A stretch of DNA of 64,000 bases from Algicola sagamiensis DSM 14643 (GCF_000374485.1 NZ_KB894495.1:62001-126000), one strand, 5' to 3'; counted from the first letter of the stretch, positions 46,225 through 56,793 are shown. A program made the numbers and translations. Notes: generated by a model from the sequence alone, not told the origin.

Positions 46225-46769
46225 GCTCCCCGCAATCTGAAAAAGCACAGCAAATGATTCATTATTGTCACGAAATAGCTGGCGTTGAAGTGGTCGCGCC
46301 GCAACTGCCGGATGAAATGCGTGAGCTTCCTGCCTTTTTAGAACGATTGGTGAATCGCTACGAAGGTCGGATCCTTGGTATCATGGGGAGTTCTCTCGGT
46401 GGATACTATGCGACGTATGTGTCGCAAATGATTGCACGCCCCGCGGTATTGGTTAATCCTGCGGTTGCACCTTTTCGCTTGGTTGAGCAATATGATACAC
46501 AGCATGTGAACCCATATACTTCCCATGCATTTACGCTTGATGAACGCGACTTAGCGGGATTGCATCAGCTTCACCTTGAAACACTGCCGACACCGGACAA
46601 TATTTGGTTATTGCAACAAGAAGGTGATGAAGTTCTCGATTTTCGTGAAGCTGTGGCAAAATACCATGCTTGCAAACAAACGGTTGAGCCAGGCGGCAAC
46701 CATCGGTTTGTTGGTTTTGAACGTTACCTGCCTGAGATCATGACATTTTTTTGGGATCGTGAAAGATAA
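46179..46769 (+). CDS. yqiA: YqiA-family alpha/beta-hydrolase esterase
   Basis: 196 residues. YFHGFLSSPQSEKAQ, the nucleophile elbow GSSLGGYYAT, VNPAVAPF and the His in GGNHRFVGFE match YqiA, an esterase acting on acyl-CoA and short esters. It starts inside the 3' end of cpdA and ends 2 bp before parE, so the cluster is translationally coupled. Confidence 0.92.
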   Translation: MAQQTQIILYFHGFLSSPQSEKAQQMIHYCHEIAGVEVVAPQLPDEMRELPAFLERLVNRYEGRILGIMGSSLGGYYATYVSQMIARPAVLVNPAVAPFRLVEQYDTQHVNPYTSHAFTLDERDLAGLHQLHLETLPTPDNIWLLQQEGDEVLDFREAVAKYHACKQTVEPGGNHRFVGFERYLPEIMTFFWDRER

Positions 46770-46771
46770 AC

Positions 46772-48664
46772 ATGACACAACAAGATTACAACTCCGAATC
46801 AATTGAAGTATTAAATGGCTTGGAACCGGTACAACGTCGCCCAGGCATGTATACGGATACAACACGCCCCAACCACCTCGGTCAGGAAGTGATCGATAAC
46901 AGTGTGGATGAAGCATTGGCTGGATTTGCAGATAAGGTGCAAATCATTCTCCATGACGATCATTCTCTGGAAGTGATTGATAATGGACGTGGTATGCCCG
47001 TAGATATTCACCCAGAAGAGGGGGTGTCTGGCGTGGAACTGATTTTGTGTAAACTCCACGCAGGCGGAAAGTTTTCAAATAAAAACTATCAGTTCTCCGG
47101 TGGATTACACGGGGTTGGGATCTCAGTTGTCAACGCATTATCGACCCGAGTTGAAATCGAAATTAAACGAGATGGTCAAGTCTTCGAAATTGCTTTTGAG
47201 AATGGAGCAAAGGTTTCAGAGCTAGAAGTAACGGGTACCGTCGGTAAACGAAATACAGGCACTCGTGTTCGATTCTGGCCTGAGGCATCTTATTTTGATT
47301 CTGCAAAGTTTTCTGTGTCGCGCATGCTCCATTTATTGAAAGCAAAAGCTGTTTTATGTCCGGGGCTGACGCTCAAGTTTGAAGATAAGCTTTCAAAAGA
47401 GAGCCATCAATGGTGTTACCAAGATGGTTTGAAAGACTATTTGATTGAAAGTACGCAAGGTTACGAAACACTACCACAAGATCCATTCACGGGTGCATTT
47501 GCTTCAGAACATGAAGCCGTTGACTGGGCTGTCATGTGGCTTCCTGATGGAGGGCAGGTCACGGCTGAAAGCTATGTCAATTTGATCCCTACAGCACAAG
47601 GTGGCACACATGTGAACGGGATGCGCCAGGGGTTATTAGAAGCGGTACGTGAGTTCTGTGAGTTCCGTAACTTATTGCCAAGAGGTGTAAAGCTATCCCC
47701 TGAGGATATCTGGGAAAAATGCACGTATATTCTTTCTGTGAAGATGCAGGATCCACAATTCGCTGGGCAAACGAAAGAGCGCTTATCCTCTCGTCAATGT
47801 GCAGCATTTGTGTCTGGTGTCGTAAAAGATGCTTTTAGTCTTTGGTTGAATGAGCATACAGAGCAAGCAGAGCTGATTGCACAATTATGTATCAACAATG
47901 CACAAAAGCGTCTTCGTGCGAGTAAAAAAGTGGTCCGTAAAAAAGTCACTTCAGGCCCTGCATTACCAGGCAAATTGACAGATTGTTCACTTCAAGATGT
48001 TAGTCGAACAGAACTGTTTCTTGTCGAAGGTGACTCCGCTGGTGGCTCTGCAAAGCAAGCGCGAGATCGAGAGTTTCAGGCTGTGATGCCACTACGCGGA
48101 AAAATTTTGAATACCTGGGAAGTCGACTCAGAACAGATCTTGGCCTCACAGGAAGTTCATGATATTTCCGTTGCTTTGGGCATTGAGCCGGATAGTAATG
48201 ATTTAAAAAATCTTCGCTATGGCAAAATCTGTATTCTTGCTGATGCAGACTCAGATGGGCTGCATATTGCCACCTTGCTATGCGCGCTATTTGTACGCCA
48301 TTTCCGAACACTGGTTGAGGCGGGGCATGTCTACGTTGCGATGCCGCCACTCTATCGCATTGATATCGGTAAAGATGTCTATTACGCACTGGATGAAGCT
48401 GAAAAAGAAGGTGTGCTTGACCGAATATCCGCAGAAAAGAAAAAAGGGAAAGTGAATGTTCAACGCTTCAAAGGACTGGGCGAAATGAACCCAATGCAAC
48501 TTCGCGAAACGACGATGGATCCAAATACCCGACGACTGGTTCAACTGACTAACGAAGCTGCGGAACAAACGTTTGAGTTGATGGATATGCTTTTGGCCAA
48601 GAAGCGCTCTGGCGACCGCAAAGCTTGGTTGGAAGAAAAAGGCGATAGGGCACTGGCGGTTTGA
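46772..48664 (+). CDS. parE: DNA topoisomerase IV subunit B ParE
   Basis: A 630-residue ATPase subunit of topo IV, which decatenates daughter chromosomes. The GHKL ATPase motifs are in EVIDNSVDEALAG, IDNGRGMPVDIHPEEG and GGLHGVGISVVNALS. The TOPRIM domain has VEGDSAGGSAKQARDR, PLRGKILN and DADSDGLHI. The C-terminus RFKGLGEMNPMQLRETTM matches the family. ATG lies 2 bp after yqiA. The partner gene parC is not in the window; the next gene is on the other strand. Confidence 0.95.
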   Translation: MTQQDYNSESIEVLNGLEPVQRRPGMYTDTTRPNHLGQEVIDNSVDEALAGFADKVQIILHDDHSLEVIDNGRGMPVDIHPEEGVSGVELILCKLHAGGKFSNKNYQFSGGLHGVGISVVNALSTRVEIEIKRDGQVFEIAFENGAKVSELEVTGTVGKRNTGTRVRFWPEASYFDSAKFSVSRMLHLLKAKAVLCPGLTLKFEDKLSKESHQWCYQDGLKDYLIESTQGYETLPQDPFTGAFASEHEAVDWAVMWLPDGGQVTAESYVNLIPTAQGGTHVNGMRQGLLEAVREFCEFRNLLPRGVKLSPEDIWEKCTYILSVKMQDPQFAGQTKERLSSRQCAAFVSGVVKDAFSLWLNEHTEQAELIAQLCINNAQKRLRASKKVVRKKVTSGPALPGKLTDCSLQDVSRTELFLVEGDSAGGSAKQARDREFQAVMPLRGKILNTWEVDSEQILASQEVHDISVALGIEPDSNDLKNLRYGKICILADADSDGLHIATLLCALFVRHFRTLVEAGHVYVAMPPLYRIDIGKDVYYALDEAEKEGVLDRISAEKKKGKVNVQRFKGLGEMNPMQLRETTMDPNTRRLVQLTNEAAEQTFELMDMLLAKKRSGDRKAWLEEKGDRALAV

Positions 48665-48675
48665 ACCATAAGGCG

Positions 48676-49671
48676 TTAAGAGTCAATGTCGACAGCCAGG
48701 TTTGCTTGACGGGCCTGGCATTTTTCTCCAGAAATCCAATTTTTCCACAACTTTTGGTTGGTTTCTAGCCACCAGCTCTTTGCGAACACGATATCTTTTT
48801 TGTCCACATCGACCATCGCAACTAGTTCAGAAATCATATTATTTGTGAATTCAAACTTCTGAATGATTTCAAAAGCGCAAGGAGCGCGTTTCGGAATGGA
48901 GCTGGATACCACTTTTTTGAGCCAGCCTGCTTTTGGGTTTCCACAATCCCAGGGGTACTTCGTATTGATCCCCCAGCTTGGATCTGAGATACATTCGGGA
49001 GCATATTCTGGAAATTCAACAAATTTACCTTTGATACGCGCCTCGACCCAGTTTGGTGTCCAGTTAAAGAAAATAATCGGTTCTTGCCGAGAAATATACC
49101 GGTCGACTTCTTTCCATAATTGATCGGAGTTTTTAGACTTAATCAGCTGAAAATTCAATCCTAAAGCGCGGATTTTTGATTCATCGTATTTATCCCAGGG
49201 ACCACCTAGGTATCGTGCTTTTGGTCGAGTGGCGGGGTGTAGAAATAGATTCGAACAGACCAGTAATGCACGCCAATGAGGAAGTCCTGGGCAAAGCTTT
49301 TCTACATATTCTGGGTACCACCATTCTTCGCGAGTTTTTACTGGATGATCACCTGCATACACAACATGTCCTTTCTTCAGTGCTTTTTCTAGTTCTTTTG
49401 CCATCGTACCTTCCCAAACTTCGATCTGAACGTTCGCGACTTCTCTTTTGAGTAATGGCCATTGTTGACGGATATTCGAGTTCACGAATTTGACGTGGTA
49501 CCCTTTTTGTTCAAGTAGGTGCTTTGCGATTTCGGCAAGGACAAGTTGACTGGTCCAGTCGTTTTTTAAAATGGATACTTTATCTTGTGTATTGTCCGCA
49601 TTGCTTAAGTTGGGGAGACCGAGCGATAGAAGCAGGCATAGCAAGATACTGATGCGTAATGAAATAGCCAA
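48676..49671 (-). CDS. ProX/OpuAC-type betaine or choline binding protein (orphan)
   Basis: 331 residues from a TTG start. A signal peptide (SLRISILLCLLLSLGLPNLS then NA) precedes a type-II periplasmic binding fold: LLEQKGYHVKFVN, VQIEVWEGTMAKEL, WWYPEYVEKLCPGLP and FFNWTPNW are like glycine betaine/choline ProX/ChoX proteins, with Trp residues that could form an aromatic cage. No permease or ATPase gene is adjacent. The frame continues upstream to 49887 and an ATG exists at 49761, but neither has a ribosome site or places the signal peptide at the N-terminus; TTG 49671 has GGGG 6 nt upstream. It is convergent with parE and divergent from recA. Confidence 0.78.
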   Translation of the reverse strand: MAISLRISILLCLLLSLGLPNLSNADNTQDKVSILKNDWTSQLVLAEIAKHLLEQKGYHVKFVNSNIRQQWPLLKREVANVQIEVWEGTMAKELEKALKKGHVVYAGDHPVKTREEWWYPEYVEKLCPGLPHWRALLVCSNLFLHPATRPKARYLGGPWDKYDESKIRALGLNFQLIKSKNSDQLWKEVDRYISRQEPIIFFNWTPNWVEARIKGKFVEFPEYAPECISDPSWGINTKYPWDCGNPKAGWLKKVVSSSIPKRAPCAFEIIQKFEFTNNMISELVAMVDVDKKDIVFAKSWWLETNQKLWKNWISGEKCQARQANLAVDIDS

Positions 49672-49803
49672 CCTGTGCCCCAATTCTATTGATGAGTCTG
49701 TAAAAGAAATATAGTTGATATGTTCCAAGTCCGATAACTCTTTGTCAGTCCTTGACAACATTGGGGTGATGGTAAAAATGATCAGAAAAATTAAGAAAAG
49801 GGC

Positions 49804-49831
49804 TTGATGCTGTACGATTATACAGTATAAT
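49804..49831 (+). promoter_or_regulatory. recA promoter
   Basis: TTGATG (49804-49809) and TATAAT (49826-49831) with a 16-bp spacer form a strong sigma-70-type promoter 33 bp before recA. The spacer is exactly the LexA box. Confidence 0.88.
49810..49825. promoter_or_regulatory. LexA (SOS) box of recA
   Basis: CTGTACGATTATACAG matches the consensus CTGT-N8-ACAG exactly. It fills the spacer between the -35 and -10 elements, so bound LexA would block polymerase. RecA autoinduction through LexA cleavage is therefore expected. Confidence 0.95.
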
Positions 49832-49863
49832 TTCCCGCAGTATTTCAGAATAAACAATCGGTG

Positions 49864-50922
49864 ATGACGATGGACGAGAACAAACAAAAAGCACTTGGGG
49901 CCGCGCTAAGTCAAATTGAACGCCAGTTCGGTAAAGGTTCAATCATGCGTCTTGGCGATTCAACAACGATGGATATCGAAGGGATCTCAACAGGATCTTT
50001 AGGACTGGATATTGCACTCGGTATTGGTGGTTTGCCAACGGGGCGGATTGTTGAAATCTACGGCCCGGAGTCATCCGGTAAAACAACATTGACATTACAG
50101 ACCATTGCAGAGGCGCAAAAGCTTGGAAAAACCTGTGCTTTCGTTGATGCTGAGCATGCGCTCGACCCTGTCTATGCAGAGAAATTGGGTGTCAATGTTG
50201 ATGAGCTCCTTGTTTCTCAGCCAGATACAGGTGAACAGGCATTAGAAATTGCAGATATGCTCGTTCGTTCTGCAGCTGTAGATGTCATCATCGTTGACTC
50301 TGTTGCGGCATTAACGCCAAAAGCAGAAATTGAAGGCGAAATGGGTGACAGCCACGTTGGCTTGCAGGCGCGTTTGATGTCACAAGCACTTCGTAAGTTG
50401 ACAGCAAATATCAAACGTTCCAATACACTTTGTATCTTCATCAACCAAATCCGTATGAAGATCGGGGTGATGTTTGGTAACCCGGAAACAACAACGGGTG
50501 GTAATGCATTGAAGTTCTACGCATCTGTTCGTCTTGATATCCGTCGGATCGGTTCTGTAAAAGACGGTGATGAAATCGTCGGCAACGAAACCCGCGTGAA
50601 AGTCGTGAAGAACAAAGTTGCACCACCATTTAAGCAAGCAGAATTCATTATCGCTTATGGTGAAGGTATCTCCAAAGAAGGTGAACTGCTTGACCTCGGT
50701 GTGAAGCATAAGCTCGTCGATAAGTCTGGTGCATGGTACAGCTACAATGGCGATAAAATTGGTCAGGGTAAATCAAACAGCATTAAGTTCTTAAAAGAAA
50801 ACACGCACATTGCTGACGATATTGAAAAACAGCTTCGCGATATGCTTCTTGTGAAAGCAGAAGTCAAAGCAGATGAAAAAGAGCCAGATGCAGAAGCAGA
50901 AATTGCAGCAGAAGCTTTCTAA
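49864..50922 (+). CDS. recA: Recombinase RecA
   Basis: A 352-residue ATP-dependent strand-exchange protein and LexA co-protease. [19 protein letters not shown] and [10 protein letters not shown] start the protein. Walker A is GPESSGKTT, Walker [11 protein letters not shown], loop L1 [18 protein letters not shown] and loop L2 [16 protein letters not shown]. The acidic C-terminal tail ([16 protein letters not shown]) is typical. The start may be ATG 49864 (MTMDENKQ, like E. coli MAIDENKQ), GTG 49861 or ATG 49870. It is followed by a strong terminator; recX is not next to it, unlike many relatives. Confidence 0.96.
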   Translation: MTMDENKQKALGAALSQIERQFGKGSIMRLGDSTTMDIEGISTGSLGLDIALGIGGLPTGRIVEIYGPESSGKTTLTLQTIAEAQKLGKTCAFVDAEHALDPVYAEKLGVNVDELLVSQPDTGEQALEIADMLVRSAAVDVIIVDSVAALTPKAEIEGEMGDSHVGLQARLMSQALRKLTANIKRSNTLCIFINQIRMKIGVMFGNPETTTGGNALKFYASVRLDIRRIGSVKDGDEIVGNETRVKVVKNKVAPPFKQAEFIIAYGEGISKEGELLDLGVKHKLVDKSGAWYSYNGDKIGQGKSNSIKFLKENTHIADDIEKQLRDMLLVKAEVKADEKEPDAEAEIAAEAF

Positions 50923-50948
50923 AAACATAGATTGTGAATGAACGATAA

Positions 50949-50974
50949 AAACCAGCCTTCGGGTTGGTTTTTTT
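50949..50974 (+). terminator. Rho-independent terminator of recA
   Basis: AACCAGCC and GGTTGGTT pair around a TTCG tetraloop, followed by a run of T. It starts 27 bp after the recA stop. Confidence 0.93.
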
Positions 50975-51104
50975 ATGCATATTTTTCATGCACATGATGA
51001 TGAAAATTCGTGGCCCGCTATCGAGAGATATATTTCGACATTGTCTTTTCTAATCAGTGTTTATAGGAATAAAGTGAAAGATTCGTAATACAGCGCTCTT
51101 ATTT

Positions 51105-51136
51105 GGACGTCTAAACATCTAGGTGTTGACATGTCC
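51105..51136. promoter_or_regulatory. Tandem met boxes (MetJ operator) upstream of metA
   Basis: Four contiguous 8-bp units, GGACGTCT, AAACATCT, AGGTGTTG and ACATGTCC, match AGACGTCT at 7, 6, 4 and 5 positions. Another close unit, AGATGTCT, is at 51179-51186. TTGACA at 51126-51131 lies within the array and could be the -35; a clear -10 at standard spacing is lacking (TATATA is 22 bp further). The array lies 158 bp before metA. The reading that a MetJ repressor with SAM controls the metA-metH operon follows from E. coli; metJ is not in the window. Confidence 0.75.
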
Positions 51137-51293
51137 ATTGTGATAAGCCACTCTATATATATCGAGGCTGTCTGTGTTAGATGTCTTTTTGTGTATTGGA
51201 TTGACCCAAAAGGCGATAGAAGTTGAGGATGGTTTATTCTTTGCTTCTGATTGAATTACCTTCAGCCATCTGTTTTTGAGTTTGGAGGGCAGC

Positions 51294-52241
51294 ATGTCTT
51301 TACGGGTTACCGATGAATTACCAGCAATTGAAGCACTCAGAGAAGAGAATATTCATGTTCTTCCCAGTACATTTGCGAAGAACCAAGATATTCGTCCCAT
51401 GAAGCTCGCTATTCTGAACCTCATGCCAAATAAAGTCGAAACAGAAATCCAGCTGTTACGTTTACTCGCGAATACTCCCCTACAAATCGATGCCGATCTT
51501 GTTCGGATAGAGCACCATGCTAGCAAACACACTTCAGAAAATTACCTGACCACCTTCTATAAAACATTTGCTGAAGTCAAACAAACCAATTACGACGGCT
51601 TGATTATTACAGGTGCGCCACTTGGAAAGTTGGATTATGAAGAAGTGACTTATTGGTCAACGTTGACGGAAATTTTTGATTGGGCGAAAGAGCGTGTGAC
51701 ATCAACTCTCTTTTTGTGTTGGGCCGCACATGCAGCACTATATTATTACTATGGTTTGCAAAGAGATATTCGAGATCAAAAAGCTTGTGGTGTTTATCGG
51801 CATCGTAATTTGTTGCCGAAAAAGCCACTTTTAAGGGGGTTTGATGATGAATTCTGGGCACCCCACTCACGTTATGCTTATGTACCAGAACATTTGATCA
51901 GAGAACAGCCCGAATTAGAAGTTCTGGCCAGTAGTGAGATTGTTGGACCTTACCTTATTAAGGATCAGCAAGGGAGTCAGATCTATGTGACAGGCCACCC
52001 AGAGTATGATGCCCAGACATTGCATCAGGAATTAATCAGAGATATTGATGCTGGTTTATCACCTGTTTTGCCAGAAAATTATTATCCAGGTGATGATATG
52101 ACACAAACGCCAAGCAAACGCTGGCAAAGTCATGCTTTTTTATTGTTTAGTAATTGGCTGAACTACTACGTCTATCAGGCAACGCCATATGACTTAAATG
52201 AAATTAGCCAGCATGTGAGAACGGATAATTATGTGGATTGA
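51294..52241 (+). CDS. metA: Homoserine O-succinyltransferase MetA
   Basis: 315 residues; first committed step of methionine synthesis. The nucleophile Cys142 is in LFLCWAAHA, and His235 and Glu237 are in VTGHPEYD; these complete the catalytic triad. Position 111 (GAPLG) is Gly, which in studied MetA proteins goes with succinyl-CoA, whereas Glu goes with acetyl-CoA. The start is ATG 51294 with GGAGGG just upstream; six codons further up is possible but lacks a site. It overlaps the first metH part by 11 bp, and met boxes lie upstream. Confidence 0.94.
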   Translation: MSLRVTDELPAIEALREENIHVLPSTFAKNQDIRPMKLAILNLMPNKVETEIQLLRLLANTPLQIDADLVRIEHHASKHTSENYLTTFYKTFAEVKQTNYDGLIITGAPLGKLDYEEVTYWSTLTEIFDWAKERVTSTLFLCWAAHAALYYYYGLQRDIRDQKACGVYRHRNLLPKKPLLRGFDDEFWAPHSRYAYVPEHLIREQPELEVLASSEIVGPYLIKDQQGSQIYVTGHPEYDAQTLHQELIRDIDAGLSPVLPENYYPGDDMTQTPSKRWQSHAFLLFSNWLNYYVYQATPYDLNEISQHVRTDNYVD

Positions 52242-53295
52242 TCAAGCAAGAATTGATGCGTTGTACAAGACGCTTTCAGAACGGATCGTGATATTGGATG
52301 GTGCAATGGGCACTATGATCCAGGACTATCAACTTGAAGAAGAAGATTATCGTGGCAAACGTTTTGCAGATTGGAAATCACCTTTAAAAGGGAATAATGA
52401 CCTGCTCGTATTGACACAACCTGAAATTATTCGAGAAATCCATCAGAAGTATTATGTAGCTGGTGCAGATATTATTGAAACGAATACGTTTAATGCAACG
52501 TCGATTGCAATGGCTGATTATCACATGGAAGACTTATGTCGGGAAATCAATTTGGAAGCAGCCAAAATTGCAAAGGAAGTTGCAAAATCATATGAAGCAC
52601 AAACTGGCCAAATAAAATGGGTTGCAGGAGTATTAGGGCCAACGAATCGAACGGCATCTCTTTCACCGGATGTGAATGATCCCGGCTTTCGAAATATTGA
52701 TTTTGATCAGCTTGTCACTGCTTACCAAGAAGCAACGAAGGCACTGATTGAAGGTGGCTCAGATATTATTCTTATCGAAACGATTTTTGATACCCTGAAT
52801 GCGAAAGCGGCTGCCTTTGCGGTTGAAAGTGTTTTTGATGAATTAGGTTACAAGTTGCCGGTGATGATTTCTGGCACGATCACCGATGCATCTGGCCGTA
52901 CATTATCAGGTCAAACAACGGAAGCATTTTATAACGCGCTGCGACATGTGAACCCGTTGAGCTTTGGTCTCAATTGTGCTTTAGGGCCGGATCAGCTTCG
53001 CCAGTATGTTGCAAACCTAAGTGATGTCTGCGAAGGCTATGTTTCCGTCCACCCAAATGCGGGTTTACCCAATGAATTTGGTGAATATGATTTAGGCCCA
53101 GAAGAAATGGCTGCAGAAATTCATGAGTGGGCCGAGAGTGGTTTTTTGAATATTGTTGGGGGTTGCTGTGGCACCACTCCCGCCCATATTCAGGCGATGA
53201 AAAACGCTGTTGAAGCATTTCCGAAAAGAGAAAAGCCAAAGCTGCCAGTCAAGATGCGTTTATCGGGGTTAGAAGCAATGAGCGTGGAGTCTTAA
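52231..53295 (+). CDS. metH: Methionine synthase, homocysteine-binding half (split MetH)
   Basis: 354 residues, the N-terminal homocysteine S-methyltransferase barrel of cobalamin-dependent Met[12 protein letters not shown] and [18 protein letters not shown] start the barrel. Zinc ligands are Cys249 (GLNCALGP) and Cys312/Cys313 ([11 protein letters not shown]), in the same places as E. coli 247/310/311. It stops after a short linker ([11 protein letters not shown]), at the point where full-length MetH continues into its folate domain. It overlaps metA by 11 bp and ends 1 bp before the second part, so the two polypeptides should be made together. Confidence 0.92.
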   Translation: MWIDQARIDALYKTLSERIVILDGAMGTMIQDYQLEEEDYRGKRFADWKSPLKGNNDLLVLTQPEIIREIHQKYYVAGADIIETNTFNATSIAMADYHMEDLCREINLEAAKIAKEVAKSYEAQTGQIKWVAGVLGPTNRTASLSPDVNDPGFRNIDFDQLVTAYQEATKALIEGGSDIILIETIFDTLNAKAAAFAVESVFDELGYKLPVMISGTITDASGRTLSGQTTEAFYNALRHVNPLSFGLNCALGPDQLRQYVANLSDVCEGYVSVHPNAGLPNEFGEYDLGPEEMAAEIHEWAESGFLNIVGGCCGTTPAHIQAMKNAVEAFPKREKPKLPVKMRLSGLEAMSVES

Positions 53296-53296
53296 C

Positions 53297-55957
53297 ATGC
53301 AGCAGGTAGCGAGCTTTATCAATGTCGGCGAACGGACAAATGTCACCGGGTCTGCAAAGTTTAAGCGGTTGATCCTTGAAGACAGATATGAGGAAGCGTT
53401 AGATGTAGCACGTGATCAGGTAGAAAATGGTGCACAGATCATTGATATCAATATGGATGAGGCAATGCTGGACTCTCAAGCAGCGATGGTGCGATTTCTG
53501 AATTTAATCGCAGCGGAGCCAGAAATTGCACGTGTTCCAATCATGATCGACTCCTCAAAATGGGATGTTGTCTTTGCAGGGTTGAAATGTATCCAAGGAA
53601 AGGCCATTGTGAACTCTATCTCTCTCAAAGAAGGAGAGAGACAATTTATTGAACATGCGACAACGCTAAGAAAATTTGGTGCTGCATGTGTTGTGATGGC
53701 ATTTGATGAACAGGGCCAAGCAGACACATGCGCTCGTAAATTTGAAATTTGCGAACGATCTTACAAAATCCTCACAGAGCAGGTTCAGTTCCCTCCCGAA
53801 GATATCATCTTTGATCCAAATATTTTTGCAGTCGCAACCGGAATTGATGAGCACAATAATTATGCTGTCGATTTTATTGAAGCGACACGGTTGATCAAAC
53901 AGCATTTACCTCACGCCAAGGTATCTGGTGGTGTATCGAATATTTCCTTTTCTTTCCGAGGAAATAATCCGGTTCGTGAAGCGATGCACTCCGTCTTTTT
54001 ATTCCATGCAATCAAAGCTGGCATGGACATGGGGATTGTAAATGCAGGTCAGCTGACCGTTTATGATGATATTCCTAGCGAATTGAAAGAGCGGGTAGAG
54101 GATGTGATCCTCAATCGTCGGGAAGATTCGACAGAACGCTTACTTGAGATTGCAAATGATTATAAAGGAGATGGCGTAAAGGCAAAAGCGATTGATTTGA
54201 CTTGGCGTACTCTTCCTGTAAGAGAGCGTCTTAGTCATGCGCTGGTTCATGGTATTACTGAATATATCGTAGAGGACACAGAAGAAGCGCGTCTCTCATC
54301 AGACAGACCGTTAGAAGTCATCGAAGGACCTTTGATGGATGGGATGAATGTGGTTGGTGACCTATTTGGAGAAGGGAAAATGTTTCTTCCGCAAGTGGTC
54401 AAATCAGCTCGAGTGATGAAGAAAGCAGTAGCTTATTTAGAGCCTTATATTGAAGACGAAAAGGAAGAGGGTAGCTCGAATGGTAAAATCCTGCTCGCGA
54501 CTGTGAAAGGAGATGTCCATGACATTGGCAAAAATATCGTTGGTGTTGTTTTGCAATGTAATAATTATGAGATCATTGACCTAGGCGTCATGGTGCCATG
54601 TGAGGAGATTTTAAAAGTCGCAAAAGAAGAGCAAGTTGATGTGATTGGTCTCTCGGGCCTCATCACACCGTCTTTGGATGAAATGGTCCATGTTGCAAAG
54701 GAATTAAAGCGAAATAACTTTGATATTCCAGTTTTGATTGGTGGAGCGACGACTTCAAAAGCGCATACAGCGATTAAAATCGCACCACATTACGAAGAGC
54801 CTATTGTTTATGTTTCAAATGCTTCTCGGGCTGTACCAGTTGCTTCGCAGTTATTGAATGCGAAACAAAAAGAAACCTTATTTGAACAAGTAAAGCGTGA
54901 TTATGCGCGAGTCATTGAACAACATGAACGTAAGCATCAGCACGTCTCTTACTTATCATTAGAAGCAGCAAGACGGAATGAACCGAAAATCGATTGGGCT
55001 GGATATACGCCTCCAAAGCCGAAAAAACTTGGGATCCATATTTGGGAAAATATTGATTTAAATATTGTTCGCAATTTTATTGATTGGACCCCATTTTTTA
55101 TGACGTGGCAGCTTGCTGGAAAATATCCACGGATCCTGAGCGATGAGGTTGTCGGTGAACAAGCAACGCAATTGTATGAAGATGCGAATCGTTTGATTGA
55201 TCAAGTGATCCAAGAGAAGCGATTTTGTGCAAAAGCTGTTTTTGGGTTATTTCCAGCCAATCGTGTACAAGATGATATCGAAATTTATCAAGAAGATGGT
55301 TCATTGCTGACAACGTTATGTAATCTTCGTCAGCAGACCGATTTTAAAGGACGAGGCCCAAACTATTGCTTAGCGGACTTTATCGCCTCAAAAGAGTCGA
55401 ATGTATCGGATTACATCGGCTCGTTTGCTGTGACAGCAGGCTTTGAAGCCGAAGAATGGGCGAATGCTTGTGAGGCTGCACAGGATGATTATCAGAGCAT
55501 TTTGATTAAGTCCGTTGCGGATCGCTTTGCAGAAGGACTGGCAGAATACCTTCACCAACAGGTGAGAAAGGAATATTGGGGTTATGCACCCGAAGAAGAT
55601 TTAGATAATGATGCATTGATCCGTGAGCGCTATCAAGGAATACGACCAGCTCCAGGGTACCCAGCATGCCCGGAACATACAGAAAAAGGAAAGCTTTGGT
55701 CGCTACTCAGCGTTGAAGAGAATATTGGCATGCAAATTACAGAAAGTTATGCCATGCGTCCAGCGGCTTCTGTCAGTGGTTGGTATTTCTCACATCCTCA
55801 AAGTAAATATTTTGCTGTGGGGAAGATTGGTGAGGAGCAAGTGAAAGAATATGCACAAAGGAAGAATATGCCATTATCTGAGATTGAGCGGTGGCTTTCT
55901 CCAAACTTAAATTATGACCCAGAGAACTCAGAAAAACCGATGAAAGAAAAAAATTAA
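53297..55957 (+). CDS. metH: Methionine synthase, folate/cobalamin/activation half (split MetH)
   Basis: 886 residues. The pterin-binding domain (about 1-290; [28 protein letters not shown]) binds methyltetrahydrofolate. The cobalamin cap (about 320-400) and Rossmann B12 domain follow, with DVHDIGKN at 406-413 holding the axial His408. The C-terminal activation domain (about 555-880) includes the SAM-binding [12 protein letters not shown]. All four functions except homocysteine binding are intact. The ATG lies 1 bp after the stop of the first half, with AGTCTTAAC between; an own ribosome site (GTGGAG) is weak, so coupling is likely. Confidence 0.93.
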   Translation: MQQVASFINVGERTNVTGSAKFKRLILEDRYEEALDVARDQVENGAQIIDINMDEAMLDSQAAMVRFLNLIAAEPEIARVPIMIDSSKWDVVFAGLKCIQGKAIVNSISLKEGERQFIEHATTLRKFGAACVVMAFDEQGQADTCARKFEICERSYKILTEQVQFPPEDIIFDPNIFAVATGIDEHNNYAVDFIEATRLIKQHLPHAKVSGGVSNISFSFRGNNPVREAMHSVFLFHAIKAGMDMGIVNAGQLTVYDDIPSELKERVEDVILNRREDSTERLLEIANDYKGDGVKAKAIDLTWRTLPVRERLSHALVHGITEYIVEDTEEARLSSDRPLEVIEGPLMDGMNVVGDLFGEGKMFLPQVVKSARVMKKAVAYLEPYIEDEKEEGSSNGKILLATVKGDVHDIGKNIVGVVLQCNNYEIIDLGVMVPCEEILKVAKEEQVDVIGLSGLITPSLDEMVHVAKELKRNNFDIPVLIGGATTSKAHTAIKIAPHYEEPIVYVSNASRAVPVASQLLNAKQKETLFEQVKRDYARVIEQHERKHQHVSYLSLEAARRNEPKIDWAGYTPPKPKKLGIHIWENIDLNIVRNFIDWTPFFMTWQLAGKYPRILSDEVVGEQATQLYEDANRLIDQVIQEKRFCAKAVFGLFPANRVQDDIEIYQEDGSLLTTLCNLRQQTDFKGRGPNYCLADFIASKESNVSDYIGSFAVTAGFEAEEWANACEAAQDDYQSILIKSVADRFAEGLAEYLHQQVRKEYWGYAPEEDLDNDALIRERYQGIRPAPGYPACPEHTEKGKLWSLLSVEENIGMQITESYAMRPAASVSGWYFSHPQSKYFAVGKIGEEQVKEYAQRKNMPLSEIERWLSPNLNYDPENSEKPMKEKN

Positions 55958-56151
55958 GGATAAATTGCATAGTTTTTCATCGGTAAGTGGAAAAACGTAG
56001 ACAATTACACCAGAATTTGTGTAATCAGGCGTTACTTCTGACAGTCAAATGTATTATAGTTTGTTTACATTTTATTATTTATATATTGATGGCTGGACGA
56101 TGTTGGTACATCGTCAACCTTGGCTGTCCTACAAAGAGCAATTTTAGGAAT

Positions 56152-56769
56152 ATGCGTATACTCGTCTTATCACTATGTCTGGCATGTATTTCATCTGTTG
56201 CATCAGCGGCGGGGGTTTTTCGTTGTGAAACCGAAAATGGCGTCGAGTTTAGCCAATTCCCTTGTGGGCAAGATGCAAAAGAAGTGACCATTAAAACGAC
56301 AACAGGTTCGGCTACCTCTCTTCAGGGAATGGATTATGAAGACACTGCGGAGGGAATTGATAAATTTCTCCGTTCAGGAAAAATCGAACGCGATCGTGAA
56401 AAACTGGTCACTAGTATTGAAGATCTGGAAATTCAAAAACAGCGTGCGATTGATAAAGTCAAAGAAAAAATGGGCTTTAGCAAAGGCCAGCCAGTACAAT
56501 CTGGTGTGATTGACTCAGTTGCGGCTCGATACAATATGTTAATCCAAGCGGAGCGCCGTAAACTCAAGCAGTTGAATATTCATGAGAAGCAGCTTGAGAA
56601 GAAACGTTCAGAAGCATGGAAAAGGAAAAAGAGAAAAGACGAACGAGCGAAACGTCGTGCTGAGCGTGAACGTTTGAAACAGGAAGAAGCACAACGTGCG
56701 ATTGACGAAGCTGAAATGTCTGATGAAGAAGCGATGCCAGAGGATGAAGGTCCTCAAGAAGAGCCTTAA
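56152..56769 (+). CDS. Exported DUF4124 protein with charged coiled coil
   Basis: 205 residues. The signal peptide (MRILVLSLCLACISSVASA) is followed by a DUF4124 motif (GVFRCETENGVEFSQFPCG, two Cys likely in a disulfide). A long helical, Lys/Arg/Glu-rich segment (about 75-190) ends in an acidic tail. Function unknown; DUF4124 proteins are periplasmic. I start at the ATG at 56152 (TAGGA 5 nt upstream); the frame runs 55 codons further without a site. A terminator follows. Confidence 0.8.
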   Translation: MRILVLSLCLACISSVASAAGVFRCETENGVEFSQFPCGQDAKEVTIKTTTGSATSLQGMDYEDTAEGIDKFLRSGKIERDREKLVTSIEDLEIQKQRAIDKVKEKMGFSKGQPVQSGVIDSVAARYNMLIQAERRKLKQLNIHEKQLEKKRSEAWKRKKRKDERAKRRAERERLKQEEAQRAIDEAEMSDEEAMPEDEGPQEEP

Positions 56770-56793
56770 GCTTCACTTATCGTGATTGATTGG

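Noticed and set aside
48000-48389. 129-codon minus-strand frame in parE
   Set aside because: Arg/His-rich shadow of the parE coding sequence.
55969-55997. GTTTTTC/GAAAAAC hairpin after metH as a terminator
   Set aside because: Weak AT stem with a long loop and no T-run; not convincing.
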